Shown: positions 11,001 through 22,580 of the stretch, piece by piece
How positions within the stretch are numbered: the first letter of the stretch is position 1
Layout: each line of letters begins with the position of its first letter
DNA from: Plantago major
Lineage: Eukaryota > Streptophyta > Magnoliopsida > Lamiales > Plantaginaceae
DNA length: 64,000 nucleotides
Direction of reading: 5' to 3'
Assembly: GCA_026545765.1 (NCBI GenBank)
Contig: JAIFAC010000422.1
Span: 1-64,000 of the forward strand
Made by a program: the position numbers and the translations under genes
Notes under the pieces: generated by a model
Seen by the model: only the letters and a program-made list of their open reading frames with translations
What the model was told of the DNA's origin: nothing
Databases searched by the model: none

Positions 11001-13190
11001 TTTAGAAACTGTTAACAGAAAAGATAAGTGGAAAAATGCTTTCTGAGACTTCACTTACTTCCAAGTGAGGAAGCTCAGCGGCATCTTTCTCAGAAACCTT
11101 GGGGGTTTCTGGAACCTTTTCTGCAGATACTGCTTGTTCAGCAGTTTTAGTTTCCTTTGGAGGAGATAACACAACTGTTTCTCCATCCAATTGTTCTTCT
11201 GACTGAGCCTGTAAGAACAAACATAAAAGATTTAGTAGTGGTTTTTCCAGAGCATTCTTGAAGAAGACTATTACTGATTACTTACCTTCTCAGCAGAAGG
11301 CTCAGTAAATACTTCCTCAGAAAGCTTTTCAGCCTCTGGAATCTCTAGGTTTTGGGGTGTTGGTTCCACCACCACCACTTCCTCAGTTGGAGCCTAAGAA
11401 GAGACATTAAGAATATTAGAACATAAGATAAGAGCATTTTTAGTTATTTCTTGTTCAGAGATAACTTTACTACCTGTGGGACAGGCTCTTCTTGATGTTC
11501 TGAGGTTGGAGGAACCTCTTCTTGATTCAAGGGAGTGAATATGTTTTCCCCCGAAGTGTGTCTCCAAGTCGGCTCAGAATAAATATACTTATGAGTAACA
11601 AGTTAACATACAATTATGTTGACATGTTAGATACAAACTTCCTTTGTTACCGAATAGAGTCAGCCGATCATTGATCTCTTCGACTTGTGGTGATTCCACA
11701 CTCTCCGTGCTCATTATTATTCTCCTCTCGCAGATCATTTGAGTCTCCATCTCGCTTGATCCCTTTCCGAGAGTCGAGCTCTCTCGTAGGTCGAGGAACC
11801 TGCTCAAGAACAGGTTTTCTTCAAAGAATGTTAAGGCAGCATTGTGAATGTGGAAGCAATGGCAACATCTTCCATCATTCTATCTTCCTCACCCAGCCTT
11901 CTTCTTCCCGCCAAGTGAGGGGCTCTTTGTCTTCAAGAGCCGAGCTTGATGCTCCTCCACGGGTCTCAGATTAATCTTTTGAGTACTTTTGCAAGTACTT
12001 CATTATCCTCGTAATCACTATTATGTGTTGTGCACTCCATCTATGATATTTCTATCATCTCCGAGAGTTCTGAGCATTCTCGTTCAGACTCTTGGGGCAT
12101 CCTGAGTTGCTTTTCAAGGCCCAACATCTTCGAGACCTTGTCTGTAAAGTTGTGCCTCTTGTATGATTAGGGACTTGGAAACTCTTTTGCTTTGAGTCCT
12201 CTTTCTCTTGGTAATCGGAGGTTTAGCTTGAGCTTGCTCGTAGACCTCCTCACCTTGCGTGCGCTTTTCTTCTTCCGCTTCTTTCGAGTGCGCTCAAGAA
12301 TAATTTTCTCCTTTTCTTCAAAGGCGGTCCGAAAAGGGAATTGGTGACTGGATTTCTTGTTTCTCGAGAGTGATTCCCATTGTTTCGTAATGTAGATTCG
12401 AGACCAAAGTGCATATTTTCCTTTCGCTCAGAAGTCCATTGATGATTTTGGGCTCAAATTCTCAATATGTCCAAGGAATTTGTCAAGGCGATTTCCAATT
12501 GAAGTGGGTTTCACTCTTCATGCTTCTTTGTTCAAGATGCATCATCATCCATCTCTCGATGCTTATCCGTCTACTCCTCCTTTGTTGCCATCAAAGCAAC
12601 GGACTGCATTAAGAGCTAAAGTACTCCAGTTGTTTCGAGATGACTAGTTCACGGCTTTTAACAAATTCTCCGGCAACCTTTTGCATTTTCTAACCGAATT
12701 TCTTCAAATAGCTCTTTCGACGCCTTGAATCATGGAAGGCCCTCGATGTTGATGTCTTCAAATGTTCCTCGATTTTTCAATCGAATATCTTTCAAAGTCT
12801 TGCGCCTAGAACAATTTCGTCCTTCGACTTCACCGCATGTATTTCTCTTCTTCATCATTCACAACTTTTGTGAAGATTTTGAGTTGTTATAGAACTCAAG
12901 ACATCCAAAGGTGGATAGTCCACTGGTGCGCAGATAGAAGTTTGTAGATATGGGAATTCTTCAAAGATCCCCAATATCGCTTCTTTCCTCGTCTTGAAGG
13001 TATAATCACGGTACATATCTCTTCACTAGAAAAGCTCCCTACCATTTTGTGGTTAGGTTCCATCGATGGGGTAAACTTTCCTGTATATGCTTATTTAACA
13101 CCTTAAGTTCCTTTCCTCCTCGCTTTTCAAATAGGAGCGTATGATACGCCTTAGGTTCTTGGTGGTCATCTTCGGTGCCATCTCTTATAT
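8090..13190 (-). CDS. Copia-1 accessory gene between RNaseH and the 3' LTR, intron-containing, function unknown
   Basis: About 5 kb of coding sequence on the minus strand begins near an ATG at 13182 (MAPKMTTKNLRRIIRSYL) and runs to about 8100. The N-terminal part is globular (KVLNKHIQESLPHRWNL; EFPYLQ; DYPPLDVLEFYNN in a composite of the two copies). The middle is rich in Glu, Pro, Ser and Val. A Lys/Arg/Glu-rich stretch (DEDESDTDEHPLHKKRRQ) is open at 9371-8835. Short GT-AG introns are visible, for example 11285-11209 (77 nt) and 11058-10979 (80 nt). They enclose an exon of exactly 50 codons, and the junctions are phase 0. The same exons and introns occur in Copia-2 at 33640-38690, so the gene belongs to the family. 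The position matches the env-like ORFs of some plant Copia elements, but I see no signal peptide or transmembrane segment. Frameshifts are frequent and may be sequence errors. Confidence 0.6.
10979..11285 (-). other. Two short introns flanking a 50-codon phase-0 exon in the accessory gene
   Basis: Intron A spans 11285-11209 (donor GTAAGTAAT, acceptor TTGTTCTTACAG). Intron B spans 11058-10979 (donor GTAAGTGAA, acceptor TTTAATTCTCAG). The exon between them (11208-11059) is 150 nt and fully open: AQSEEQLDGETVVL through ELPHLE. Another intron lies near 11473-11393, and the exon between it and intron A reads APTEEVVVVEPTPQNLEI...EPSAEK, also phase 0. Matching sites are present in Copia-2. Confidence 0.6.
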
Positions 13191-14079
13191 AGAGTTTTGA
13201 GGAGTGTTTTTCGATGAATTTTGCACAATTAATCGAAATTAGTCTCGCCTTTTCGTAAGATTGAGCACAAGAAGTCGAAGTTTCCAGAGGAGGTTTTGCG
13301 TAAATCTTGAGAGATTTTCATTGCTTTGATGCAAGTATGAAATTTCAAATTGGTAAAAGTGTTTGTCTTTTTCCCAAATCCTATATATATAGCGTATAAA
13401 ATGTACATAGATACAACATACATACAACCTAATATGAATGCGTGTCTTTGCATCTCCATAGTCGTGGTACGCCCTTTGTACTTCATTAAATGCATAGTGG
13501 CCATGTCTCATTTCTCAATGTATATTACTTGCTTTGTTTTAATCTCAACCGTTGAGATCAAACGTTTATTCATCAAGGGCTTATATTGAATATTTTGTAA
13601 TGATATCAATCAACAAATGATATTGTGCCGACTTGATGGATTTTTGACAAGTTACATTCATTATGTCACTTAGTAAAGAACACTTAAACGTTTGAATCTT
13701 ATCATTCTGAGTGTCAAGTCCTTATCTTTATATTGTTTATCATAAAAAATGGCAAAAATACAAGACATTGGACATGTTTGACTTTCAGAACTTATACTTT
13801 TCGGGCTTTGTGTATCTTTTCTCTTTATGACTAAAATAGCTCAATTCAAGTGTCGAGGCTTCATTGTTTGAATGTATTTGACCCACTCAAGAAGTAAGTT
13901 CTAATCTTATTTACTTATCGAGTGTGTACTAACCTTGCCTTTCCGGATACTGCTCCAGAATGTTTTGTCTTTCTGAGTGTTGCTACTCAGAAACCTTTGC
14001 ATCACTCCTTATCAACTTGGCTTTCTGAGAACCTGTTCTCAGAGACCTACTTCTTTTCTACCTCACTTACTCAGACTTT

Positions 14080-15720
14080 AGAGATTCAGGACATTTTTCA
14101 GTCCTTAGGCATTTCCATTAACCCAAGACTATGTCTTAAAGTAAAAAACTGGCTTTCTTGTAGGGCTTGGTGAAGATATCCTAAGTTGGTCTTCGTACAA
14201 TCTTGAGTATCTCTATATCGCCTTTCTCGACATGGTCTCCGATGAAGTGGTGTCTAACATCAATGTTCTTTGTTCCGCATGGAACTTGGGGTTCGGTGAT
14301 TGCAATAGCACTTGTGTTATCACGTAAATGGGAGTTTTCTTCATCGAGTCCATAGTCTCGAGTTGTTGTTGAATCCACAAAATTTGTGTTGCACACCAAC
14401 CAAAGAACAATATATTCATCCGTGGTAGAAGTTGCAATTGAGTTTTGTTTCTTGCTAAACCACGAGATAAGTCTAGTTCCTTAAACCCATATGTTCCCGA
14501 GGTACTTTTCCTATCAAGCATTGATCCAAAGATAATCAGCATCTGAGTAACCAGCCAAACTCAAACCACTTTCTTTAGTGTACCACAAACCTACATCTAC
14601 TGTACCTTTCACATACCTTAATATTTTCATAGCAATGTTGTAGTGTGATTGCATCGGATTCGTTTGAAATCCAGCACACACACCAACTGCATATTGAATA
14701 TCAGGTCTGCTTGCAGTAAGGTAAAGTAGTGAACCTATCAATTTCCTATACTTGTGTTCATCAACACTTTTATCTGATTCAGTATAGGTCATCTCGTTCC
14801 TATGCTCATAGGTATTTTAGCATTCTTTCGTAAGGCTTAAGATTGAACTTTGTGAGCATGTCTTTTGCATACTTTGTCTGACTAATGAATATTCCATCAT
14901 TGAGTTGCTTGACTTGCAGTCCTAGGAAATAGTTCAATTCTCCCATCATGCTCATCTCAAATTTACTTTTCATGAGATTTGCAAAGTCATCACAAAGTTG
15001 CTTATCCTTAGATCCAAATATAATGTCATCAACATATACTTGAACTAAGAGTAGTTTCCCATCATGATTTAAAGTAAATAAAGTTTTATCAACTTCACCT
15101 TTCTTGAAACCACTTTCCAGAAGGTATTTGGCCAAAGTGTCATACCATGCTCTTGGAGCCTGCTTTCACCATATAGAGCTTCTCAGAGCTTGTAGACCAT
15201 TCTATTTTCCGAGGAAACTTCAAAGCCGTGTGGTTGTTCAACATAGACTTCCTCAAGAAGATCACCATTCAAGAATGCACTCTCGACATCCATCCGATAA
15301 AATTTAAAGTCTTTATGAGTCGAAGGCCGTAAAGAGTCTTATTGCATCCAATCTTGCAACCGTGCATATGACTCATCAAAATCTAAACCTTCACCGGTGA
15401 ATCCTCGCAACCAACCTTGCTTTGTTTCGTTATTTCACCGTATTCATTCATCTTGTTTCCAAAACCCACTTAGTTCTAATCACGTATATTCCTTCTACAA
15501 ATGGAACTAGTTTCCACTTTGTTTCTTTCAAACCGATTCAACTCTTCTTGCATTGTCGAGATCCATTTTGGTCTCTTAATGCTTCTTCTATAGTTTTCGT
15601 TCAATGTTTGAGATAAAACATCCAAAGAGAGAATTAGCATTTTCACTATTGCTCTCCTAGTCCTAACACCTTGATTGATCGTCCAATCACGCCTTTTGCG
15701 TGATGATCCTCGATCCATCT
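14080..15720 (-). CDS. Copia-1 reverse transcriptase and RNase H
   Basis: This is the C-terminal half of the polyprotein, which copies the element RNA into DNA and degrades the RNA strand. The RT N-terminus ([17 protein letters not shown]) is at 15600-15480. The catalytic motif [14 protein letters not shown] lies in 15135-14806, followed by [18 protein letters not shown]. The RT C-terminal region ([30 protein letters not shown]) is in 14792-14514, ending with GYSDADY. RNase H follows in fragments ([11 protein letters not shown], then DNTSAIAIT, and [17 protein letters not shown] at 14399-14181). The conserved end [12 protein letters not shown] is near 14110. Several frameshifts separate the pieces. 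The intact Copia-2 text at the same places shows many are not shared. Confidence 0.88.
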
Positions 15721-15999
15721 CATCACGGGTTTAGGGCTAGTGGTCAACATCTATGTGATCCTAATGTGAATCACTATGATTACGACTTGATACTTCTTTA
15801 GTATCTGGAAATTTTGCACCTCGTATGGGCGGTGAATGTCCGACACTTGCTCAATGTGAGAGCTCGACATGCTCACGAGAGGTCATTTCAGAGTTAGCTC
15901 TCAAGAACATCTTCGCTTCCATTTCTGGAATTCTCATAGGAAATTCTTCATCATGTCTGAGAATCATCTGATTGTTACTAGGCATTTCATGCTTTTCTT

Positions 16000-16800
16000 C
16001 GTCAGAGTCATCCTCTCTTTCCACAATGATGTTTTTCCTTTCTGAGGGTTCTTCTTCCGAATCCTTTATCATTAGTTCCTTGAACCTTTCGAGAGTTCAT
16101 CGCTAAGGGGTGTTTCTTGCTTCCTTCATAGAATACAACATGAACTGATTCTTCAATCTTCTTTGTTCTTTTGTTGTAAACTCTGTATGCTTTGCTATTC
16201 ATAGAATAACCAAGAAACACACCTTCATCTGCCTTTGGTTGAAATGTTCTTAGATACTCTTTTCCATTGTTAAGAACAAAACATCTACAACCAAACACTT
16301 TTAGATGTTTAATATTAGGGGGTCTACCAACCAAGAGTTCATAAGGGGTCTTGTCAAGGTGTTTGTTTATCAAACATCTGTTCTGAGTGTAGCATGTCAG
16401 GTTTACGCCTTCAACCCAATAAACTTCACTTATTTCAAAGGTCGCCTAGCATTGTCCTTGCTGCTTCTTTTAGGGTTCTATTTTTCCTTTCTGCAACACC
16501 ATTTTGTTGTGGTGTTCTTACGGAGGAAAGTTGGTGTTGTATACCTTTGCTGGTACAAAACTCCTTTATGTACTGGTTGACAAACTCAGTACAATGGTCT
16601 GTTCTGATTGCAGATACTTTGTCATTTTTCATGACTTCAAGCTTATTCAGCAAGTTTGGTATCTCCACCCTAGCATCAGATTTGTGCTTTAGAAAGACAA
16701 CCCAAGTGAATCTTGAGAAATCATCTACAACAACTGCATTCATACTTCTTTCCCGCATAACTAGTTACGTATGATTCAAAAGATCCATGTGTAATAGTTG
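16000..16800 (-). CDS. Copia-1 integrase core and C-terminal region
   Basis: This is the DDE integrase that inserts the DNA copy into chromosomes. The open block 16758-16435 carries VVVDDFSRFTWVVFLKHKSD (first Asp), SAIRTDHCTEFVNQ (second Asp) and TPQQNGVAERKNRTLKEAAR (catalytic Glu), all in the right order and spacing. The next block (16373-16008) has the conserved region after the core: TPYELLVGRPPNIKHLKVFGCR, then GVFLGYSMNSKAYRVYN. A frameshift separates the two blocks. Confidence 0.92.
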
Positions 16801-17409
16801 CAGTGGTCTAACACTAGAGTGTTTGGTTTTCGACTTGAAGGAGATTTTGATTGTTTCCCATCCGACAAAGTAATGTATACCATCCTTTCTGAAAGATGTT
16901 TTGGGAAGGCCAATCACTAACTCTTCCTTGGCAAGTTTGTTTAGAGTTTTGAAATTCAAGTGACTCATTCTTTTGTGCCATAACCAGTGCTCTTTTGTGT
17001 GACCTGATTGACTCACCATGAGACATTCTTCAGTTGTGGCAGATGCCCAGTCAGCAACATAAAGACTACCTTTCCGCCGAGCAACCAAGACTGTCTGCTT
17101 TGACTCATTGTCAATAAGTTTGCAATAATTTGCTTTGAATTTCACAGTGAATCCCTTATCTGCAAACTGGCTCATGCTAAATAGATTATATTTCAAATCT
17201 TTAACATGTAATACGTCAGTGATTGTTAATGATCCCAATTTGACGTTTCCATATCCCAAAGAGGGATTTAATTCTCCTCCAGCAAATCTGATGTCTGGTC
17301 CATTGTTGCAAGCTTTGTAGTTGACCAGATTTGCTTTGTCTCCTGTCATGTGCTTTCCGTATCCACTATCAAATAGCCATTGAGCCTTAGTCCAAGAGGC
17401 GTTCTGCAC
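16765..17409 (-). CDS. Copia-1 aspartic protease and GAG-pre-integrase domain
   Basis: This open block of 214 codons contains the protease active-site region WLFDSGYGKHMTGD (D-S-G triad with the usual GxxxHMTG context), then VLHVKDLKYNLFSMSQFADKG, typical of Copia protease. The GAG-pre-integrase/zinc-binding part follows: LWHKRMSHLNFKTLNKLAKEE with the HxxxxHxN pattern, and LQLLHMDLL leading into the integrase. The protease cleaves the polyprotein during particle maturation. Confidence 0.9.
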   Translation of the reverse strand: MQNASWTKAQWLFDSGYGKHMTGDKANLVNYKACNNGPDIRFAGGELNPSLGYGNVKLGSLTITDVLHVKDLKYNLFSMSQFADKGFTVKFKANYCKLIDNESKQTVLVARRKGSLYVADWASATTEECLMVSQSGHTKEHWLWHKRMSHLNFKTLNKLAKEELVIGLPKTSFRKDGIHYFVGWETIKISFKSKTKHSSVRPLQLLHMDLLNHT

Positions 17410-19840
17410 AAAGCAGGAAACAGGAGTTAGGTTCTTGCTTCAGAGATAGAACCATTTAGACTAAACATTCTTCCAGTAGGAATCCACATTTTAGTGAATT
17501 TCTTGGGAGTTTGTTTTTGTCTAACTTGATCAGAAGGAGATGCAATAAAATCGCAATTTTGATCTCAATCTTCCTTCGTGGTGTTTCTAGGTGTTCCTTT
17601 TCGTGCTTTCTCGACCCTGGTTTCGGGTTGCTTTCAAAGAACTTAGCCTTTCCGCCGTGTTCCTTCTAGCTCGCATTCAGCTTTTCAAAGGGTTTGAGAT
17701 TTCTTCCACTTCGCTATTCACACGCAGTAATATCACCTTTGCGCCATTGTTCTTGTCCTTCCTTATATTGTTGCGTAAGAACTTTTCCAATAGCACGATA
17801 GCCAATGCCATTTCAACACCTTCGCTTTCTCAATGCGCCTTCGTAAGCCTTACTAGTTTCTCGTGATCATCTTTATTTTCATAAAATGGTGCAGCTTGAG
17901 AATTTTCCTATTCCAAAGAATTCTTCCCTTCCTAGTAATATAGCAATGTGGATGGTCGTATGTCGAGGGTCAGGTTTCTTTTAGAAACCTTATCCACATG
18001 TTTCTTGTGAACATGTTGTTCTTTCAAAGGTCGAGTTACTCCTTTTCCTTTGTCAACCGCCCTAGCTTTCAACCAATGCTATAGGTGGTTGAAGAACCAT
18101 TCATTGACTTTTTACAAGGTTAATCTTTCATCACTCTTCTTCGAGGAGATGAATTACTTGATTGTTCATTAAGTCCAAGTCCGCTTTCTCGTGAGGGATC
18201 TCTCGATAGATTGAACCTCAAGGAGAGTGTCACTAGCTTTTGCATAAGATTGAAGGATAGCTCTTTCTTTCCGAAGTTCTTCATTCTCGTAGCGCCTTCA
18301 TCATTTTCTTATTAAGTTCATCCAAGGCTAGTTTGTGAGAATTTTCATTCTCGATATCCGAGCTTCGTAAAGGCTATTTCAAATGCTCTTGTTCTCAGAT
18401 ACTTTGTTAGCTCGTAAACCTCTTTTCAAGGGTTTCTTTGCTTTCCTCTAGAATTATGATTTTGATCAGGCTTCTAGAAATTCTTTCTCATAACGATCTA
18501 ACTCACTCTTGACCAATTCCAGATCCTCAATTCCATCATCACTCTCATAGTACAGAAATTGTGAATTGTTAGTTACCTCATCAGCCATAAGACACATTTC
18601 AATGTTGGAGATGTCCTGACCAAAGAATCTCAAAGAACTCCACACATTTCATTCTTCTTAAGACCAAGTCGATTACATCGGGTGATTCCACACAATTCGT
18701 GATGGTAGGTTTGAGTCATCCGAATCTCCATCTTCGTAACTGCCTCAATGTCTAGAGCATCAAGTTGAATTTGTATCTTCTTCCTTTCTTCAGTCAGTAA
18801 GGCCCTTTGATTTCTCTTGAAGTTTCTTCTGTCCTTCTTTTCACCTGTCTTGAGTTTGTTTAAAGCAGGACAATCTCTCTTGAAGTGACTAGGATTTTGA
18901 CAATAGAAACAGATATCATTTCCTATTTCTGCAGCTTCAGTACTAACACCTTTCTGAATGGGGGTGTTCAGAGAGTTGTTCATTTGTATGTTCTTGTACT
19001 GATGATAGTTTGGGCCAAGATGCTTTTTCAGCTTTTCTTCTCTCAATCTCTTGTCTCACAAATTTCTTCATGTGTCTTACGGCAAGAGCATTTTCTTCAG
19101 ATGCATCTTTGGTATCCTTCTTTTCAGAAGAACCTTGAGAAACTAGAGCAACACTTTGCAACTTTTCAAACCGCTTGTTCTCTCTGAGTTGTCTCATAGT
19201 CTACAGTAGCAAGATGAGAGAAGAGCTCTACTGGAGTAATATTTGGCATCCCTTGATTAAAATAAAAGAACTTAGTGTGTTCCCAGTTGTGATTGAGACT
19301 TCTGACAATATTCTTAATCATAAGAGTAGTAAATCTGAAATCAAGTTCTTCCAGAGTTTCAGTGGGACCTTGTTTGAAGTTTTGAAACTTCAATTTAAGA
19401 ATTTCGAACTTGTTTTCTTTGGTTTTCTGGCCCGCATGCATTTCTTCAATTAGTCGCTGCATAACTTTCGCTGCTTTAGCACCCCCAGCTTTAATCGTAT
19501 GTGCTCAGTGTCGATCCGATGATGATATTACGAGATCGACCATCCAATCAGGTCTCGCATCTTCGTATGTCCGTAGCTCTCGGGTTTGTCTTCATACATA
19601 ATGCTTCCACGAGCAACATGTCCATTATCACTAGCACCATATCCTCGCCCATCTTCCTTGTTCGAGGTTTTTTCTTCCATCGCACACCTCAAGAATTTGT
19701 TCGAGTTGTTCGATTTTGATAGGCCCTTCATTGATGACATAGATCATCTCATCACTAATGGCCTCCAGATGGAGCATCATGTTGTTCTTCCATTTCTCGT
19801 AGTTTTCTGGCTTCAGAACGGGTGCATCACTCAGAGACAT
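17410..19840 (-). CDS. Copia-1 gag (capsid and nucleocapsid) and spacer
   Basis: This is the structural protein that forms the cytoplasmic particle. The start ATG at 19840 gives MSLSDAPVLKPENYEKWKNN, shared word for word with Copia-2 (52903). The UBN2-type gag domain follows in 19462-19166 (LKLKFQNFKQGPTETLEELD, VELFSHLATVDYETTQ). The zinc knuckle CFYCQNPSHFKRDC (CX2CX4HX4C) lies at about 18909-18868. Beyond it comes a Glu/Lys-rich, probably coiled-coil spacer (DGIEDLELVKSELDRYEKEF) reaching toward the protease. The region is broken by several frameshifts, many at places where Copia-2 differs. Confidence 0.85.
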
Positions 19841-19943
19841 ACCTGCACACTTAACACACAAATTATATAGTCCTTAGAAAGGGACAAAGTTCCTTCACCT
19901 ATCTGGGGATCTAGGATCAGTGCAGAAGGCTTGTGGACCTCCT

Positions 19944-19955
19944 GCTCTGATACCA
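19944..19955 (-). other. Primer-binding site of Copia-1 (initiator tRNA-Met)
   Basis: On the minus strand TGGTATCAGAGC begins 2 nt after the end of the 5' LTR. It is complementary to the 3' end of plant initiator methionine tRNA, the usual Copia primer. Confidence 0.93.
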
Positions 19956-19957
19956 CT

Positions 19958-21363
19958 TGTTGGTCCAGATAACGGCAAAGTAAAAGACTAGAGGGGGGTG
20001 AATAGTCTTTTAAAACTTTTGTCGATAAACACAGTTTCTCAGAAACCTGGGGGTTTATGATACTTAAATTCAGAGCGCGGAAGACTTTAAGATATGTTAG
20101 TGTAGAAACAAAGAATATGTGTGTGTGTGCTTTGCTGAAATGTAAATACAGAAAGGTAAATGACAGAAGTATAGTTGTATCCGGAGGTATGAATCCTCCA
20201 ACTAATCCACTTCGGTCTTTCTGAGACCTATAATTCACTAGAACAGATAATTGAGTTCACCTTACAATAATCCTATTCTAAGATTCTTAAACAAATGGTT
20301 CCCAACCAAATGTTCCCCCTGAGTTATTCCCCAGCTCCTAGAGCTAAGTACTTCCTCTACTCAGATAACCTCGAGTTATTCCCATTTCCCAAATCAAGTA
20401 CTTCCTCTACTCCACGCCTCGATGGTGTTGGTAATAAGGTTTTGTCGAAGGCTTCTCAGATAACTTTTCGCTTATGTTTTCAGAGAGCCAAATGTAATCT
20501 AGACTACTTAATACACTTGTTTAGTGGATGGCACCGCTTTATCGACCCAAGTAATTGATGTCCGCTCGAGAATGAGCTTAAAGGGTATCCGATAGTTCAA
20601 CTCTTTCACGAATAACAATCTCTTGTTAAGGTTCAGACAACTTAGAACTACTAGTGATTCTTCAAGCCAAATGTAAAGCTTTCGTAAAGGATAGTACGGT
20701 TTGAGAGAATACTTTGCTTGATGGTAAGTTTGCAAGATAGAGCGCTCTAAGGTATGTTCTTCAAGCATCTAAGAGTGTGATATATATAGATAAATTTGAG
20801 AGGCGCTTGAATTGTATCCGCAGTTTCTATCAAATTATATCCGCTTATATCTTGAACTATGTACTCGTAAGTCACTATCTCATTCTTCGTAGAGGACTTG
20901 CTTTGCAAAGATTTCTGCCAATGCATTTAATGCATAGTACTGTTCATTGTCCTTTAGTCTCAACGGATACATGAGCCTTTCTGATGGCTTGCATGCTCCA
21001 TACTCATGATGTCATATGTCCAGAATCATATTTCGAAAGTAAGTTAATATACTTAAAGAAAGGATTAAAGACATGGTCTTTCTGAGTTAGACTAAACCTT
21101 TGTGTCTTCATAAACCTTGTGTAATCTTCAGTCTTCTAATATTCAGAAAAGCTCCATTGCTAGGATATTTGATCTTCATGGTCTTCTTGAAATAAAAGTT
21201 ACACTCAGAGACCTATAATCCTAATACAAGATTTACTAGACTAATCATACTCAGTGATTTCCTCTTTTACAATGTTCAAGTGAGCCAAGAGTACTTAATC
21301 ACCTTTCTGGCTAAGATAAGAACATGTGATGAGTGATCAAAATACTAACAGATATTCCTAACA
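19958..21363 (-). repeat. Copia-1 5' LTR
   Basis: The 1,406-bp LTR begins TGTTGGTCCAGATAACGG and ends ATATTCCTAACA on the plus strand. It carries the promoter of the element, transcribing leftward. It pairs with 6346-7734. This copy keeps mostly CAG/CTG spellings where the 3' LTR has CG spellings. Confidence 0.94.
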
Positions 21364-21368
21364 GCATC
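21364..21368. repeat. Target-site duplication of Copia-1, right copy (GCATC)
   Basis: GCATC directly follows the 5' LTR and matches 6341-6345. Confidence 0.9.
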
Positions 21369-21745
21369 CACAGGTATCCGTGCTCGTACTACTGTACCAA
21401 TCAAAGCAAACTTCCAATATTCAATCGATTCGCCACATCAAGAAAGCGAAATCCACTACCGATCTCCTCGACAGTAATCAAAATTGCAACGTTACTCCAT
21501 TCTCAGGCCTCCGATTACCCGAAAATAGGTCTTTCCACCTCCGATTCTGACGAGAAAGTAGCCTACCAGCATCCGCACCACCAAAATTGCGATTCAGATT
21601 ACGATGAGTATTTTGATCCAAATCCTCTTCAACAACCCCTTCCTCATCCTCAGATTGCTCGAAAACAACATCTGGATCATTCTGCAAATCTCGATGCTTT
21701 CTATTCCACCGATTCTCACGGTCCGACGCTTCTCTGCCATTGAAA
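21369..21745 (-). pseudogene. LINE ORF1, N-terminal part
   Basis: This continues the ORF1 at 5331-6340 beyond the Copia-1 insertion. The open stretch 21687-21478 reads NDPDVVFEQSEDEEGVVEED and LLSRQNRRWKDLFSGNRRPE, an acidic N-terminal region. A DUF4283-like start follows after a frame change (VVRARIPVDAMKRFVRVGG), directly at the insertion point. The LINE 5' end lies at about 21745-21770, where beta-glucosidase sequence begins. Confidence 0.7.
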
Positions 21746-22359
21746 TGGTAAATATATAAAGGTACGTGTCACCACTGGTATACGGATATTATCCAGGGAG
21801 TATGAGAACAAATGTGGGAATCGGTTGCCAGAGTTCACAGATGAAGAGAAGGAGATGTTGGTGGGGTCTTATGACTTTCTGGGCATAAACTATTACACTA
21901 CCAATTATGTCATTGATGTACCTAACCCCTTCGGAGATGATCCTGCAGGAGATGACACTTTCTTCACTGATCAACGCTTAGCAACCACAGGTATATCAAT
22001 CTTATTTTTTCTAAGGGTATGCGAATCAGAAGATAAAATATAACCAAGAGAATCGAATCAAGTGAATCAATGAAACCGAATCGAACGGAACTAAATCGCA
22101 CCGAATGAAGTTTTCAAATAATAATATACTAAACTCGAAGAGACCATGTATACATAACTTATCTATAAACGATTAAGTTATCCGAAAAAATATCAGTATT
22201 AATGATTAAAACGCATATGTTATTAACGGAATGAGTTGTTTTGTAATATGCAAAACACTAATGTCGTTAAACACTAATAAGTTTGTGTTTGATATTAAAC
22301 TGTTTATTCGCCCATTTGTAGGTACCCGGAACAATGAGCCAATTGGTCCAACGGTAAGA

Positions 22360-22580
22360 CACAGAACTATATACTCTCTCCGTCCCGCAGAACTTCATAC
22401 ATTTGATATTTTTACCCGTAACAGAACTACATATATTACTAAAAAGGAAGCTACCACACAATTCACAAATAATAAAAAATCTTAACTTTACATTTAAATT
22501 ACACATTTTTCTATTAACAGTACACTTTTTTCACATTTTCCATATTCTATCATTATTATAACTTTTCACATAAAATTACG
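22360..22580. repeat. Possible Stowaway-type MITE remnant in a GH1 intron
   Basis: TATACTCTCTCCGTCCCGCA resembles the CTCCCTCCGTCCC end of plant Stowaway (Tc1/mariner) MITEs. It is followed by AT-rich sequence in the intron between exons b and c. The opposite end was not recognised, so this is tentative. Confidence 0.3.

Larger units (their letters stand above)
6346..21363 (-). mobile_element. Copia-1: 15-kb Ty1/copia LTR retrotransposon with a long 3' accessory region
   Basis: This is a complete element in minus orientation. It has two LTRs (TG...CA ends), a primer-binding site, a polypurine tract, a 5-bp target duplication, and gag-PR-INT-RT-RNaseH in Copia order from right to left. At 15,018 bp it is far longer than a minimal Copia element (about 5 kb). 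The surplus is 1.4-kb LTRs and about 5 kb of extra coding sequence between RNaseH and the 3' LTR. RT/RNaseH text and architecture resemble the SIRE/Maximus lineage, which is inferred rather than computed. It inserted into LINE ORF1. Copia-2 at 31996-56067 is a sister copy. Confidence 0.95.

Noticed and set aside
8090-13190. Calling the Copia accessory gene an envelope protein
   Set aside because: The position fits env-like ORFs, but no signal peptide, transmembrane helix or furin-like site could be seen, so only an unknown function is claimed.
16394-16774. Plus-strand open frame of 126 codons across the Copia-1 integrase
   Set aside because: It is an antisense shadow of the integrase core.
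21333-21743. Plus-strand open frame of 136 codons at the right edge of Copia-1
   Set aside because: It begins in the LTR and runs antisense to the LINE ORF1 N-terminus, with no domain.
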